Shown: piece after piece, positions 27,457-36,445 of the stretch
How the letters are laid out: every line of letters begins with the position of its first letter
Numbering within the stretch: the stretch's first letter is position 1
Notes under the pieces: model-generated
The model's input: only the letters and a program-made list of their open reading frames with translations
Told to the model about the DNA's origin: nothing
Database searches by the model: none
From: an uncultured Tenacibaculum sp.
Lineage (GTDB): Bacteria; Bacteroidota; Bacteroidia; Flavobacteriales; Flavobacteriaceae
DNA length: 64,000 nucleotides
Direction of reading: 5' to 3'
Assembly: GCA_947504185.1 (NCBI GenBank)
Contig: CANNGJ010000001.1
Location: 124,001-188,000 of the forward strand
Program-made: the position numbers and the translations under genes

Positions 27457-28446
27457 ATGAAATTTAAGTTTACCATTCTCCTTTTTTTATTTTTAATAAT
27501 ATCATCTTTTTCAAGAGTAGATTCAAAACCAGTAGAGACTCCTCAAAACATTGAGCTGAATATAGATGGATTATACTATGCTGAATTCTATGACTACATT
27601 TTTAGAGGGCATTTTGAAAACATTAAAATGAAAAGAGATGACCCAAATTTTCTAATGATTTTTGAGCAATATTTAAGAACCTATGGTGCTAAATGTTCAA
27701 ATTATTTACCTACTAATAAAGTTGAAATTATGGAGCTGGTTTGTGCCAAAGAAGAAGTAGGGTATAATGGCTATGGGCAAGAAATTAGAAGAGATTGCAT
27801 AAAGTACAGATGGGATGGCACTGGCCTTTTTGCAAGACCAGATTTATACAATGCCAAAATAGAAATTGAAAAAATACATAAAGCAAACGGGCTCTCTATT
27901 TTTTTTGGAATGATAACAGACCAAAATGCTATGGGAAATTCTGTGGATTTAATGCATAGAAGAAAAGGACTAAATAATGATATGTCTAAATTTTTCACAT
28001 TAAATCAATGCAATAGTAAAGGTGTAAAGCGGTTTGAGGAAAACCTTAAGCTCTTTGCTCTTAATAAGCCTGGAATACGAATGAAGGGTAGTAGCAAGTA
28101 TGCCATCATGAAAAAATCAGGAGGGCCTTCAGGCTCACAAAACTTTAGCAAGTTAATTGATGACCTTATTTATGACCAATCTAAGACATGGTCTTTAAAT
28201 CGTTACACCAAAGGTAGCATCTCTGGATTAACCGTATTGTCAAAAGATAGTCAAGGAAGACCTGTAGAATTAAGGGCAAACTATAGTTACAGTGCATTTG
28301 GTAATAATGGTAGAGGTTGGGCAAAAGTCATTTTCAAAAATGGACTTCCCGAATGCATATACTTTTTTGATTTTCCTAATAACTGCAAAACACCTAACAG
28401 TAGTGTTGTAGCGAATTATTCGGAAGGGAAATACGCTAATAAATAA
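27457..28446 (+). CDS. Secreted hypothetical protein
   Basis: This 329-residue protein has a Sec signal (MKFKFTILLFLFLIISSF). The mature part has several Cys (for example KCSNYL and VCAKEE) and the motif GRGWAKVIFKNGLPECIYFFDFP near the C-terminus, split here by position only. No known family was recognised. It does not clearly share the C-terminal domain found in the next three proteins. It probably acts in the periplasm or outside the cell. Confidence 0.7.
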   Translation: MKFKFTILLFLFLIISSFSRVDSKPVETPQNIELNIDGLYYAEFYDYIFRGHFENIKMKRDDPNFLMIFEQYLRTYGAKCSNYLPTNKVEIMELVCAKEEVGYNGYGQEIRRDCIKYRWDGTGLFARPDLYNAKIEIEKIHKANGLSIFFGMITDQNAMGNSVDLMHRRKGLNNDMSKFFTLNQCNSKGVKRFEENLKLFALNKPGIRMKGSSKYAIMKKSGGPSGSQNFSKLIDDLIYDQSKTWSLNRYTKGSISGLTVLSKDSQGRPVELRANYSYSAFGNNGRGWAKVIFKNGLPECIYFFDFPNNCKTPNSSVVANYSEGKYANK

Positions 28447-28504
28447 AAGAGCAAGAGTATGAATTTAAACCTCTCAAAAAATTAAAGTAATTACTAAACA
28501 TGAC

Positions 28505-28537
28505 ACGCTATTTATGACGTGTTTTATTGTATCTTTG
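28505..28537 (+). promoter_or_regulatory. Operator plus -7 box of the exported-protein cluster
   Basis: The 17-bp operator-like site ACGCTATTTATGACGTG (28505-28521) is followed by 8 bp and then a perfect -7 box TATCTTTG (28530-28537), 11 bp before the start codon. The operator covers the -33 region. The same operator, 8-bp gap and -7 box occur at 41865-41897 on the other strand. Confidence 0.6.
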
Positions 28538-28548
28538 AATAAGAAATT

Positions 28549-29778
28549 ATGAAAACACGTATTCCATTAATATTGACCTATATTTTCCTTTTTTCAATTT
28601 CGGTAGCAGCACAAAATTCAGCTCCAAAATTACCAACAAGGGCAGAATGTGAAGAGTGTGCGAATAAGAAAGCAAAAAGTCTTTTGGAGAAATACGGCAC
28701 AGCTCAAAAATTCATTGGCTGTCTTGTGGCCGGTGGCACATCGGCTCAAATGGTGCAGATTGATAACCTACTCAAAACCGCTCAAGCCAAGAAAGACCAA
28801 TTTTCTCTTAAAAGCTCAAGCCCTGCTGTGCGCTTCATGATTTTAAGAAATGTTAGAAGCTATGTAAATTTAGTAGATTATGGCGCCGACTTTGCTCTCA
28901 AATTTCCCTTTGACAAAGAACACATAAAAACCAGCATGGAAAAGTTTTTTAACACTCAAAAAGCCAAAGCACAGGAATTAAGAGATTGGGCTGATCGTAT
29001 GCAGGCTATTTTGAATAAAGAGCATCCTGACACGAAAAAAGGCATGGATAAAACCATTAGCAAAGTTAAAATAGATTGTGAAATTACATGGCACAAAGCA
29101 AAAAACGGCGTCATCTATCCAGAGACTTTGTTTTTTGATCGCGAAAAGAGTAATCAATTTGTAGTTGGCTGCGCAGAAATGGATATGAATTTCTATGATT
29201 TACTCAGATCCCCTGCTCCCAAAAAATACGCAGCCGCAAAACCTAAAAGAATACCCTCATGTACTGATAGGAAAACTCTAGGTGATTGGGAAATATTCTG
29301 GAAGGATGATTATTTTTCCCTGAAGCCAAAACTCTATGACAGAAAAAAGGGATCATCGACAACCAACTTAAGTATTGGATTCAATGATACAAATGGAAAA
29401 TATGGCTTAAGTTTTAATTACGCCTCTGGAAGTTTTTTTTCAGATCACACCCAACAGATTTACGTAGATGGGGCTATTTTCCATGAAGGAAAATGGACAA
29501 TCGAACGCTATGCCGATGGCAAATTAAAATCGGTAAGAGCTCCTGCCATCAATGAGAATTTAATTGATATTTTCAAGCTTGGATCGGAAGTAGAAATTAA
29601 AGTTTTTGGCAGAAAAATGGTCGATGATCCTTCATCTGGACTTGGATATAAATGGCAACCAGTGTTAAAGGCATCAGCGCGGTTCTCATTAAAAGATTTT
29701 ACCAATGCTCTCTCTATTGCAAAAAATGGAAAAGCAACAAAAGCTGCCGAGAAAAAACAAGGCAAATGCAAAGAATAA
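28549..29778 (+). CDS. Exported protein with the shared C-terminal VDG domain
   Basis: This 409-residue protein has a Sec signal ending VAAQN and a CEECANKKAK motif just after it. A helical middle follows. The C-terminal 130 residues begin CTDRKTLGDWEIFWKDD, contain TQQIYVDGAIFHEG and end with ARFSLKDF. This domain recurs in the next two proteins, after ankyrin repeats. No catalytic motif was recognised. The promoter carries the element's operator motif. It would act in the periplasm or on the surface. Confidence 0.72.
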   Translation: MKTRIPLILTYIFLFSISVAAQNSAPKLPTRAECEECANKKAKSLLEKYGTAQKFIGCLVAGGTSAQMVQIDNLLKTAQAKKDQFSLKSSSPAVRFMILRNVRSYVNLVDYGADFALKFPFDKEHIKTSMEKFFNTQKAKAQELRDWADRMQAILNKEHPDTKKGMDKTISKVKIDCEITWHKAKNGVIYPETLFFDREKSNQFVVGCAEMDMNFYDLLRSPAPKKYAAAKPKRIPSCTDRKTLGDWEIFWKDDYFSLKPKLYDRKKGSSTTNLSIGFNDTNGKYGLSFNYASGSFFSDHTQQIYVDGAIFHEGKWTIERYADGKLKSVRAPAINENLIDIFKLGSEVEIKVFGRKMVDDPSSGLGYKWQPVLKASARFSLKDFTNALSIAKNGKATKAAEKKQGKCKE

Positions 29779-29859
29779 GAGTAGACATCATCTGTTAAAA
29801 ATGACTGATAGCGTTGAGTAATCTTGATATTTGGCTACAAATTTAAACCATCAAAAAAA

Positions 29860-31335
29860 ATGAAAATAAAATACTTCCTTTTAATTTTAGCGATAATCCA
29901 TTTTTCAAGTATATTTGCTCAAAATGATCCCTTTGCCAAAATAAAAACACCAGAAGACGCAACATTTTATCTCCAATTTGTCTCTGAAAACTTTAAGGCT
30001 GTTGATGAAAAAATACTTCCAATCCTTATAGAAAAAGGAGCAGATGTTAATGTGGTTAATAAAAATAATCTAACACCTCTAGTATCCATGATTTTTGCTA
30101 ATTCCACACAGGGCGCTAAAACTCTTTTAGATGCAGGAGCAAAAACAGATATAATTATTCCTAATTCTAATGACACACCATTAACATTGGCTATTAGACA
30201 TGGTGTTAAAAATAAGAATATTCAAATATTTGATTTGTTTTTGAATGCGAAGGCTGATGTTAATTTTAAAAATGGAGATGGATTTACACCACTCTATGCT
30301 TCTGCTTTGTGGGGGTCGCCTGTAATGATGGCAAAATTGATTAAGGCTGGAGCTAATCCAAACATAAGCAATTCGAAAACCCCATCGCCTTTACATGCGG
30401 CTATTATCAAAAAAGACTTTGTCCTAGCAGAACTATTACTCAAAGCAGGAGCAGATATTAACCTGCAAATCTTAAACGGTGAAACACCATTGGCACGAGC
30501 TATAAAATTTGACCCATCGTACTTGGCAAAAAACATCAATAAACTGATTGAGTTAGGTGCAGATGTTAATTTGTCTAACAATGAGAAAAAATCACCCCTG
30601 CATTTGGCAGCCGAAAAAAACAACCTCCCTCTTGTTCAAAAGCTTTTAAAAGCCGGTGCAAAGGTTGATTATCAATCACCTGATGGTACGACTGCCTTGT
30701 ATATAGCATCTAGTTTTGGATATGCCGATATCGTAAAATCGCTACTAGACGCAAAAGCAAATCGAGAATTGGGTAAGAGAATTAAGAACGTAGTTACTCC
30801 AATGACTCCAATGATGATCGCCAGAAAGAACAAACATTCAGCTATTACAAAATTACTTCTACAATCCAAATTAAACACGCCTCTTTGTTCTGGGCGTATG
30901 AAAAAAAATGATTGGAGTGTAATTTGGAATGATAAGAAATACGAAATTATTAGGACTATAAAAGACACAGACTGCTCTTTAAATCAAAGGTTTTCTCTTT
31001 GGGTGTATAAGAGTGGAGAAATGCGCCTCTATACTTCAAATACTTGGGACAAATACAAGAAAATCAAGTTGTTTGTTGATGGAGCAAAGATTTTTGATGG
31101 TTATAGTAAAACCTTCAACAATAAAAAAATGCTCGAAAGACTATATAAAGGCAAAACACTCAAGATTGAATTTTGGACGGCAAAAGCGTCAAACAAAACT
31201 GTTTATGAAAATGATTTAAAATTTAAATGTTCTGCTAGTTTTTCTCTTAATGATTTTCAGCTTGTAAATCAGATGGGGCAACAAAAAATGCAACAAGCTG
31301 CTCGCAATAAACTAAACAATAATTGTAGATACTAA
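29860..31335 (+). CDS. Exported ankyrin-repeat protein with the shared C-terminal VDG domain (1)
   Basis: The start at 29860 (491 residues) gives a clean Sec signal MKIKYFLLILAIIHFSSIFA, which the upstream ATG at 29824 would bury. About eight ankyrin repeats follow (NNLTPLVSMIFANSTQGAKT, GFTPLYASALWGSPVMMAKL, TSPLHAA-type units) over residues 40-340. The C-terminal domain starts CSGRMKKNDWSVIWND and contains IKLFVDGAKIFDG and FSLNDF. Ankyrin repeats mediate protein binding. It is a tandem paralogue of the next gene. Confidence 0.85.
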   Translation: MKIKYFLLILAIIHFSSIFAQNDPFAKIKTPEDATFYLQFVSENFKAVDEKILPILIEKGADVNVVNKNNLTPLVSMIFANSTQGAKTLLDAGAKTDIIIPNSNDTPLTLAIRHGVKNKNIQIFDLFLNAKADVNFKNGDGFTPLYASALWGSPVMMAKLIKAGANPNISNSKTPSPLHAAIIKKDFVLAELLLKAGADINLQILNGETPLARAIKFDPSYLAKNINKLIELGADVNLSNNEKKSPLHLAAEKNNLPLVQKLLKAGAKVDYQSPDGTTALYIASSFGYADIVKSLLDAKANRELGKRIKNVVTPMTPMMIARKNKHSAITKLLLQSKLNTPLCSGRMKKNDWSVIWNDKKYEIIRTIKDTDCSLNQRFSLWVYKSGEMRLYTSNTWDKYKKIKLFVDGAKIFDGYSKTFNNKKMLERLYKGKTLKIEFWTAKASNKTVYENDLKFKCSASFSLNDFQLVNQMGQQKMQQAARNKLNNNCRY

Positions 31336-31376
31336 ATAGGTCTGTATACGCAGAGGCTAATAATCATTAAATCTAG

Positions 31377-32654
31377 ATGAATAAATCCATTAAATATCTG
31401 TTGCAATTTTTCGCAATCATAAGCTTTTTAAATATTTCTGCTCAAAGTGGTGAACATTTTGCAAATGTAAAAACACCAGAAGAAGCGACTGCTTCGCTTA
31501 AATTATTGTCTGAAAAATATAAGGTTGGAGAGGAAAATCTCCTCTCTATTTTAATTAAAAAAGGCGCAGATGTGAACCTCAGAAATAGCTATGGAACATC
31601 CCCTCTCTTCATGGCCGTTCTCGCCAATTCTACGCAAGGTGTTCGTATTCTGTTGGAAGCATCAGCGAGACCAAATGTTCTCCATCCAAAATCAGGCGGA
31701 ACACCCCTCTTCTATGCTGCTCAGAAAAAGAACTTAGAAATAGTCAAAGCCCTAATAAAAGCGAAAGCAAATATAAATAAAGCGACAACGCGCGGGTTAA
31801 CGCCATTATTTATTGCGACTGTCATGAAAGAGAGTGACATTGTAAAAGCACTTTTGGACGCAGGGGCTAACCCCAACATATATGATAATAAAACAAAAAC
31901 CTCACCGCTTTATATCGCAGCAGAAAATAACGATTTCAAAAATTTAAGTGCATTGCTTGATGCAGGCGCAAAAATAGATCATCAAAAAACGGATGGTTCT
32001 ACGGCTTTGTTTATAGCCTCTAGTAAAGGTCATGCAGTAAATGTTACATATTTGCTCGCCAGTAAAGCAAACCCCCATCTATGCAAAAAAGACGGCGATA
32101 AAGTCATTTCTCCTTTAGCCATCGCCAAAGAAAACAAACGAGGTCAAATTGTCTCTTGGCTTCAAAAAGACTTACCATCTTGCAGTGGTCACTTAGAAAA
32201 AGATGGGTGGGACTTAACATGGGCGTCTGGTTTTTTCTCAATGAAGGTCAAAGACCTGCAAACTAAAACAGGGCATAAAGATCATAAGATTACCTTCAAA
32301 GGGAACGCATCCAGTGAGATGTCATTTAATTCATATATGGTTCATTCAGACTTATTATTGGGCGAAACACATCAGATTTTTGTGGATGGCAAAAAGATAT
32401 ATGAGGGTCGTTATACCAAAGTGAATAAAGTATGGCATGCCCCAAAAATTGGGAAAGATGTCATTGATGCCATGTCCAAAGGACGCATCTGTGAAATGCG
32501 CATTATCAGTCAATATCAAACGATTGAGTCTTATCAATTCTCATTGAAACATTTTGCGCAGAATTTAACCTTTATCCGCATGAAAAGAGAACAAGCGCAA
32601 GAAGGTAAAGAGACGGGACGCTGCAAAGCTTTTACAGGGTGGTTCGGAGCTTAA
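31377..32654 (+). CDS. Exported ankyrin-repeat protein with the shared C-terminal VDG domain (2)
   Basis: This 425-residue protein has a Sec signal ending NISAQ and the same N-terminal segment as its upstream paralogue (VKTPEEATASLKLLSEKY). About six ankyrin repeats follow, then the C-terminal domain CSGHLEKDGWDLTWAS with HQIFVDGKKIYEG and YQFSLKHF. It ends CKAFTGWFGA. Its 3' end lies 17 bp before the next gene's preferred start. Confidence 0.85.
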   Translation: MNKSIKYLLQFFAIISFLNISAQSGEHFANVKTPEEATASLKLLSEKYKVGEENLLSILIKKGADVNLRNSYGTSPLFMAVLANSTQGVRILLEASARPNVLHPKSGGTPLFYAAQKKNLEIVKALIKAKANINKATTRGLTPLFIATVMKESDIVKALLDAGANPNIYDNKTKTSPLYIAAENNDFKNLSALLDAGAKIDHQKTDGSTALFIASSKGHAVNVTYLLASKANPHLCKKDGDKVISPLAIAKENKRGQIVSWLQKDLPSCSGHLEKDGWDLTWASGFFSMKVKDLQTKTGHKDHKITFKGNASSEMSFNSYMVHSDLLLGETHQIFVDGKKIYEGRYTKVNKVWHAPKIGKDVIDAMSKGRICEMRIISQYQTIESYQFSLKHFAQNLTFIRMKREQAQEGKETGRCKAFTGWFGA

Positions 32655-32671
32655 GTTGTAAATTTAGGCGC

Positions 32672-33145
32672 ATGAAGACATCCGTATTAGCCCTGTTCCT
32701 CCTATATTTCGCTAACGGCTTTGCACAAACCAAAGGTGATGATTTAAAAGAACTTTATGCAATTGCGATTGAAAACCATATCCATGCGCTGAAAGAGATC
32801 CGTGCTAAAAGTATCATCATTCATGAAATCCAGTCCTTCAATTTCATAGCAGATGAAGTGCCTGAACGCGACTTACCAAAATATATCGACGCCTACAAAA
32901 TCAAATATCTCAATATCTATGATAAGAGATATAAGCGAAGTTTAAAAACGGGGAAACGCATAATTTCTATTCAGCCAATAACATTATCAGGTGATATTAT
33001 AACCATAAACCTCGTTGATTTTTGGGTGCGCTATAAAAGCAAGAATTATGATTTTGCCAATCGTGGTGGCAGTGTTTCGAGCTTCAAATATTCCTCAAAA
33101 GACAATCAATGGCATCATCTTAAAACGACCTACTCTGGTATATAA
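32672..33145 (+). CDS. Secreted hypothetical protein downstream of the ankyrin pair
   Basis: The preferred start at 32672 gives a Sec signal MKTSVLALFLLYFANGFA; the start at 32639 would overlap the previous gene and add basic residues ahead of it. The 157-residue product is mixed alpha/beta with Tyr/Lys-rich strands. It ends with a putative beta-hairpin (NRGGSVSSFKYSSKDNQW). No family was recognised. It closes the exported-protein cluster. Confidence 0.7.
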   Translation: MKTSVLALFLLYFANGFAQTKGDDLKELYAIAIENHIHALKEIRAKSIIIHEIQSFNFIADEVPERDLPKYIDAYKIKYLNIYDKRYKRSLKTGKRIISIQPITLSGDIITINLVDFWVRYKSKNYDFANRGGSVSSFKYSSKDNQWHHLKTTYSGI

Positions 33146-33235
33146 TTGACGCATCTATTTCGCCCCTAGCTCAATATGATTTGATATGGTTCGATATAAC
33201 TAAAAATTGCTATGGGATATCCAATTAATAATTTC

Positions 33236-33243
33236 TAACTTTG
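33236..33243 (+). promoter_or_regulatory. -7 box of the excisionase-type gene
   Basis: TAACTTTG matches TAnnTTTG and ends 4 bp before the ATG, which would give a leaderless or nearly leaderless mRNA. Confidence 0.5.
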
Positions 33244-33247
33244 TAAG

Positions 33248-33520
33248 ATGGAAGTTATTTGTCTGCAAAGTGAAGCATTTTACGAACTGGTTGAGACAGT
33301 CGTTGAACGTGTCAAAGAAGATACGCAAGGTCACACTTTGGACAAATGGATCGATGATAAGGAAGCAATGCGCATGCTCCGCATTACCTCTAAAACCACC
33401 CTCGCCGTTCTTCGTGATGGCGGAGATATCAGATTTTCACAGCCCAGAAAAAAGATCATTTTATATGATCGTGAGAGCATCAACCAATACTTAGATAAAC
33501 ACGCAAAAGACACCTTTTAA
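33248..33520 (+). CDS. Excisionase-type helix-turn-helix protein
   Basis: This 90-residue protein has an N-terminal helix and then a winged HTH_17-type fold (WIDDKEAMRMLRITSKTTLAVLR, across about 37-59) with a basic wing and the ending RESINQYLDKHAKDTF. Small proteins like this serve as excisionases or regulators in Bacteroidota integrative elements. It is 2 bp upstream of the next small gene. Its distance from the integrase is unusual for a simple int-xis pair. Confidence 0.82.
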   Translation: MEVICLQSEAFYELVETVVERVKEDTQGHTLDKWIDDKEAMRMLRITSKTTLAVLRDGGDIRFSQPRKKIILYDRESINQYLDKHAKDTF

Positions 33521-33522
33521 TC

Positions 33523-33762
33523 ATGGACATGTACGAGCAGAATAAGGACATATCACCTCTCTTTTTAAAGGGCTTTAATCAGGGCTATTATATGGAGTCT
33601 TCTAATCCTGAATTAGCAGAGAAAATGCTTGAAGCAGACCATGAACAAAATGATTATTGGTTTGGATTTGAGGATGGTGTGACAGAACATAAAGTTGAAA
33701 AAGACCCTACTCTACAAAAGGACGATTATTCCAAGGATCAGGACTTTGACATGGGACGTTAA
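33523..33762 (+). CDS. Small acidic hypothetical protein
   Basis: This 79-residue protein is acidic, with a segment NQGYYMESSNPELAEKMLEA. No signal, transmembrane segment or known domain was recognised. It directly follows the excisionase-type gene (2 bp gap) and is probably co-transcribed with it. Confidence 0.65.
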   Translation: MDMYEQNKDISPLFLKGFNQGYYMESSNPELAEKMLEADHEQNDYWFGFEDGVTEHKVEKDPTLQKDDYSKDQDFDMGR

Positions 33763-34358
33763 TTTTAAGACGCATTGAATCGAATATTTTTATTCCACTA
33801 ATTTCAATACCTTATAGCCCTTTGTGAATCTAATGTTTTACTTTAAGAAATAAGGTTTATTTCTATACGGGGTGTTTCACTAATGGGTTTCAGCCCCATT
33901 TCTTACCAGAAACAACCTTGCGCGTGGTTCTGATGTTATTTTTTCCGCGTTCAGGCAGATAAGCGATAAGAAAAAATAATATTGGGCGCATTATGCGGGT
34001 TGGAAATCTCTTCAATACAATAAGGCATGACTCGTAATTTAAAAGATTAATTTTGTGATATTTCAATGGTAAAATGTAATCAATCTAGCCTCAATTTTTA
34101 GACTGTTTTTGTATTTGATAAGTAGAAATTGCCCTCCAAAAGAAGATATAGAACCGCCCTCTTTTTCAAATTCTAGCCCCTGTGATGCGATCTAATCTTT
34201 AAACGCCCACATTTGTTTTAAAGATGCTAACCCCTATCACGAGGCTTTAAATGGAATTACAGGATTATCCTTCCCTTCTTCATTGATAAGCCATATCTCA
34301 ATACCTCAACTTGCATTGAGGGTGAATTTTATCAAAATGGGTTCAGGAAGAAGAATAT
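33763..34358 (+). other. Non-coding region downstream of the HTH gene pair
   Basis: No convincing gene was found here. It holds one 6-bp stem (AATGGG at 33882 with CCCATT at 33895) and the short palindrome CGCATTATGCG. It lies next to the replication-type HTH gene and could include part of an origin, but I see no iterons. Confidence 0.35.
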
Positions 34359-34928
34359 TTATTCAAGTGATATTGAATTTCGTGCGGCGATGGCTTCGAT
34401 TTTTTCCAGATAGGTTCTTTCTGGCTTACTCATCTCTTCTTTTTTTATTATTTTATTTAAGTATGTATTAGTGTTAGCCCCTTGAGTCCGAGCCTGAAAC
34501 TTGCGCTTTTTTATTGTTGGACGCAGAAGGTCAAAGCTGAGAAAGACTTTAATACCTGTAATCATACCGATGCGGTTTTTTGTGTAGTTGTATGTAAGAT
34601 ACCCCTCCTCCGCAGCATCTTTTAAATAGCGATAAACTTGACGCACAGAGCGACCAATATGTTTTGCTATTGTGCCTTGGGTTAAATTCAAATCACGTCC
34701 CTGCCCCGCCCATCCAACAAGTAGTGAAATCATGCACCGTGTTCCGGGCATTAACCGAACGTCTTTCATGAAGGATTGTTTAAGAGGCAAAATGTATGAG
34801 CCGTTATCATCTGGCTTTTGTGTGAATTTGCGTTGAGGTTTATCGCTCCCCTCCTCCATCTGCATTTGTAATGCTGTTGGCAGTGAGGCAAAGATGTTTG
34901 CAAATGGATTAGACTTTGAATAGCTCAT
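34359..34928 (-). CDS. Replication-type helix-turn-helix protein
   Basis: This 189-residue protein has a central HTH (TQGTIAKHIGRSVRQVYRYL, about 92-111) followed by AAEEGYLTYNYTKNRIG, then a basic C-terminal tail. The pattern TRCMISLLVGWAGQG-TQGTIAKHIGRS resembles plasmid HTH proteins of Alphaproteobacteria that are linked to replication. It reads away from a structured region with a candidate antisense RNA and direct repeats. It may be the element's replication initiator or its regulator. The exact role is uncertain. Confidence 0.6.
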   Translation of the reverse strand: MSYSKSNPFANIFASLPTALQMQMEEGSDKPQRKFTQKPDDNGSYILPLKQSFMKDVRLMPGTRCMISLLVGWAGQGRDLNLTQGTIAKHIGRSVRQVYRYLKDAAEEGYLTYNYTKNRIGMITGIKVFLSFDLLRPTIKKRKFQARTQGANTNTYLNKIIKKEEMSKPERTYLEKIEAIAARNSISLE

Positions 34929-34968
34929 GAATGTGTAAGCACCGCTTTGAACCGTGACCCGAAAAAAA

Positions 34969-35096
34969 GGCGCAAAAAACTGTTTGCAAAGTCATAAATG
35001 ACTTGCATGCGCCTCTAAGGAACGATACTATTCAAGTGATTTTAAAGAAAAGCATCGCAAGATATTTAGAAACCGCCGCGCCAACGGCGGTTTTTT
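34969..35096 (+). ncRNA. Candidate countertranscribed RNA with intrinsic terminator
   Basis: A bulged stem (GGCGC at 34969 with GCGCC at 35009, inner GCAAAGTCAT with ATGACTTGC) is followed after about 60 bp by a GC-rich terminator (ACCGCCG, loop, CGGCGGT, six T at 35072-35096). No plus-strand gene ends here. The transcript would be antisense to the 5' leader of the replication-type HTH gene at 34928. No strong promoter was found. Confidence 0.4.
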
Positions 35097-35231
35097 CATG
35101 TCGTGGTTTTAAAGCGTAAACGCTCCTCCTTGAAATTAGGTAATAAATGAATGAGAAGCTTCTAAATATAAGAAGCTGTGGGAAGATTACGCAGTGATTC
35201 TAGTAATAGAGTCAATTTGACTGTAAACTAA

Positions 35232-35337
35232 TTAACGGGTAAACCTGTGAATAAGTAACATGTTTACCTGTGAACCCATTATCCTTAACGGGTAAACTTT
35301 GTCAAAGAGTATTTTTAATTGACTATCAAGGTAAACC
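35232..35337. repeat. GGTAAAC repeats upstream of the KfrA-like gene
   Basis: TTAACGGGTAAAC is repeated exactly at 35232-35244 and 35285-35297. GTTTACC (inverted) at 35262 and AAGGTAAACC at 35328 add two more copies of the heptamer. CCTGTGAA also recurs next to the first two. These could be iterons of an origin or operators for the DNA-binding protein whose ATG is at 35362. Confidence 0.6.
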
Positions 35338-35361
35338 ATTAACTTTACAGGACTAGACCCC

Positions 35362-35979
35362 ATGTTAACACTAGGAAAAGCAGCAAAAGAAGTTGGAAAA
35401 TCAAAGACCGCGCTATCGAATGCAATCAAGGCTGGGAGGTTGTCTGCCACTAAAAAAGAGACTGGCGCATATGAAATAGACCCTGCCGAACTATTCAGAG
35501 TTTACCCGCCTAAACGGTCAAGCGAAACGGTAAAGTTGACAACACTAGACCCCGTAAAAAAGACAGTTGATGGGTTAAGTGAACGGGTGTTAAGTGCGCA
35601 GTTAACTGGACAGGCCAGTGTTCTTGAAGAAAAAGAGAAGCAAATCAGAACATTAGAAAGCGAAGTAGACCATTTAAGAGAGTCTCTAAAACTATCCCAA
35701 GAGGGTCACAATAATGCAACGCGACTTTTAGAAGATAAAAGAGGTGATAAAAATGAGCATTGGCAAAGAGCAATTGCAAAGTTGGAAAATCAAATCTCTG
35801 AAAAAGAAATTATAACCAATGAGAAATTAGAAACGATTGGCACTGAAAATTCGGAACTCGCCAAACAAAAGAAAGACCTTAAAAAAGCAAATAAAGTTTA
35901 TGCAGGGTTGGCATTTATCATCGTAGTAGGGGTCGGTATTTTTGCACTGATGCAAAGTGGCATCATCCAAATAAATTGA
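35362..35979 (+). CDS. Plasmid DNA-binding protein with HTH, coiled coil and C-terminal membrane anchor
   Basis: This 205-residue protein has an N-terminal HTH (LGKAAKEVGKSKTALSNAIK, about 3-22) and a variable linker with repeated Lys/Val-Asp motifs. A long coiled coil follows (about 85-180), then a C-terminal transmembrane helix (AGLAFIIVVGVGIFALM). Such HTH-coil-TM proteins are common on proteobacterial plasmids next to replication and mobilization genes. The GGTAAAC repeats just upstream make autoregulation likely. No Shine-Dalgarno is present. Confidence 0.65.
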   Translation: MLTLGKAAKEVGKSKTALSNAIKAGRLSATKKETGAYEIDPAELFRVYPPKRSSETVKLTTLDPVKKTVDGLSERVLSAQLTGQASVLEEKEKQIRTLESEVDHLRESLKLSQEGHNNATRLLEDKRGDKNEHWQRAIAKLENQISEKEIITNEKLETIGTENSELAKQKKDLKKANKVYAGLAFIIVVGVGIFALMQSGIIQIN

Positions 35980-36104
35980 TCCTCAAACAATCCACCATTT
36001 CGTCCACTAAAAATGTGGGTAACTTCAAACCATAAAAATTCTATGTGATTTTTTGGGAGGAGGGACTCTTAAAAAATCACTCCTATTTGCATCTATGGAG
36101 CGCA

Positions 36105-36335
36105 TCATTTTAGCTCTTTAAAAAACTCATCCATTGTCATTTTATGTATGTCTAAAATACGGAGGAGGGTGGCAATCGTAAAATTATATCCCGTTTCTAA
36201 TCTCCAATAGTTTTTTCTTGGTAGATTGTGATCCGTCGCAAATGTTTCATAACTCGTATAACCAGAGCGTATTCGAAGGGCTTTGATACGAGCCCCAATT
36301 TCTTTTATGCGCTTTTCTTGTTCATCTGTAATCAT
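36105..36335 (-). CDS. XRE-family transcriptional regulator
   Basis: The start at 36335 (76 residues) avoids five weak N-terminal residues. The HTH covers about residues 10-65 (RIKALRIRSGYTSYETFATD, then NYWRLETGYNFTIATLLRIL). It is divergent from the secreted protein at 36446, with two 17-bp palindromic operator-like sites in the 95-bp gap, so it is the best candidate to bind them. Similar sites occur at other element promoters. Confidence 0.82.
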   Translation of the reverse strand: MITDEQEKRIKEIGARIKALRIRSGYTSYETFATDHNLPRKNYWRLETGYNFTIATLLRILDIHKMTMDEFFKELK

Positions 36336-36370
36336 AGCGATTAATGTCAATAAAAGCGGGTAATAAATTT

Positions 36371-36430
36371 ACGTTATATATGACGTGATTATAAATTAAT
36401 TGATTTATCTTGTACGCTATATATAACGTG
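36371..36430. promoter_or_regulatory. Two 17-bp palindromic operators in a divergent promoter
   Basis: ACGTTATATATGACGTG (36371-36387) and ACGCTATATATAACGTG (36414-36430) are 43 bp apart, start to start. A -7-like TTATCTTG (36403-36410) lies between them. The first matches the sites at 28505 and 41881 in its TATGACGTG half. Confidence 0.65.
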
Positions 36431-36445
36431 CGGTAAAATGGCCTT

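Noticed and set aside
34283..34471. Plus-strand 62-codon frame overlapping the replication-type HTH gene
   Set aside because: It overlaps the end of the minus-strand gene and has a low-complexity translation with no signal.
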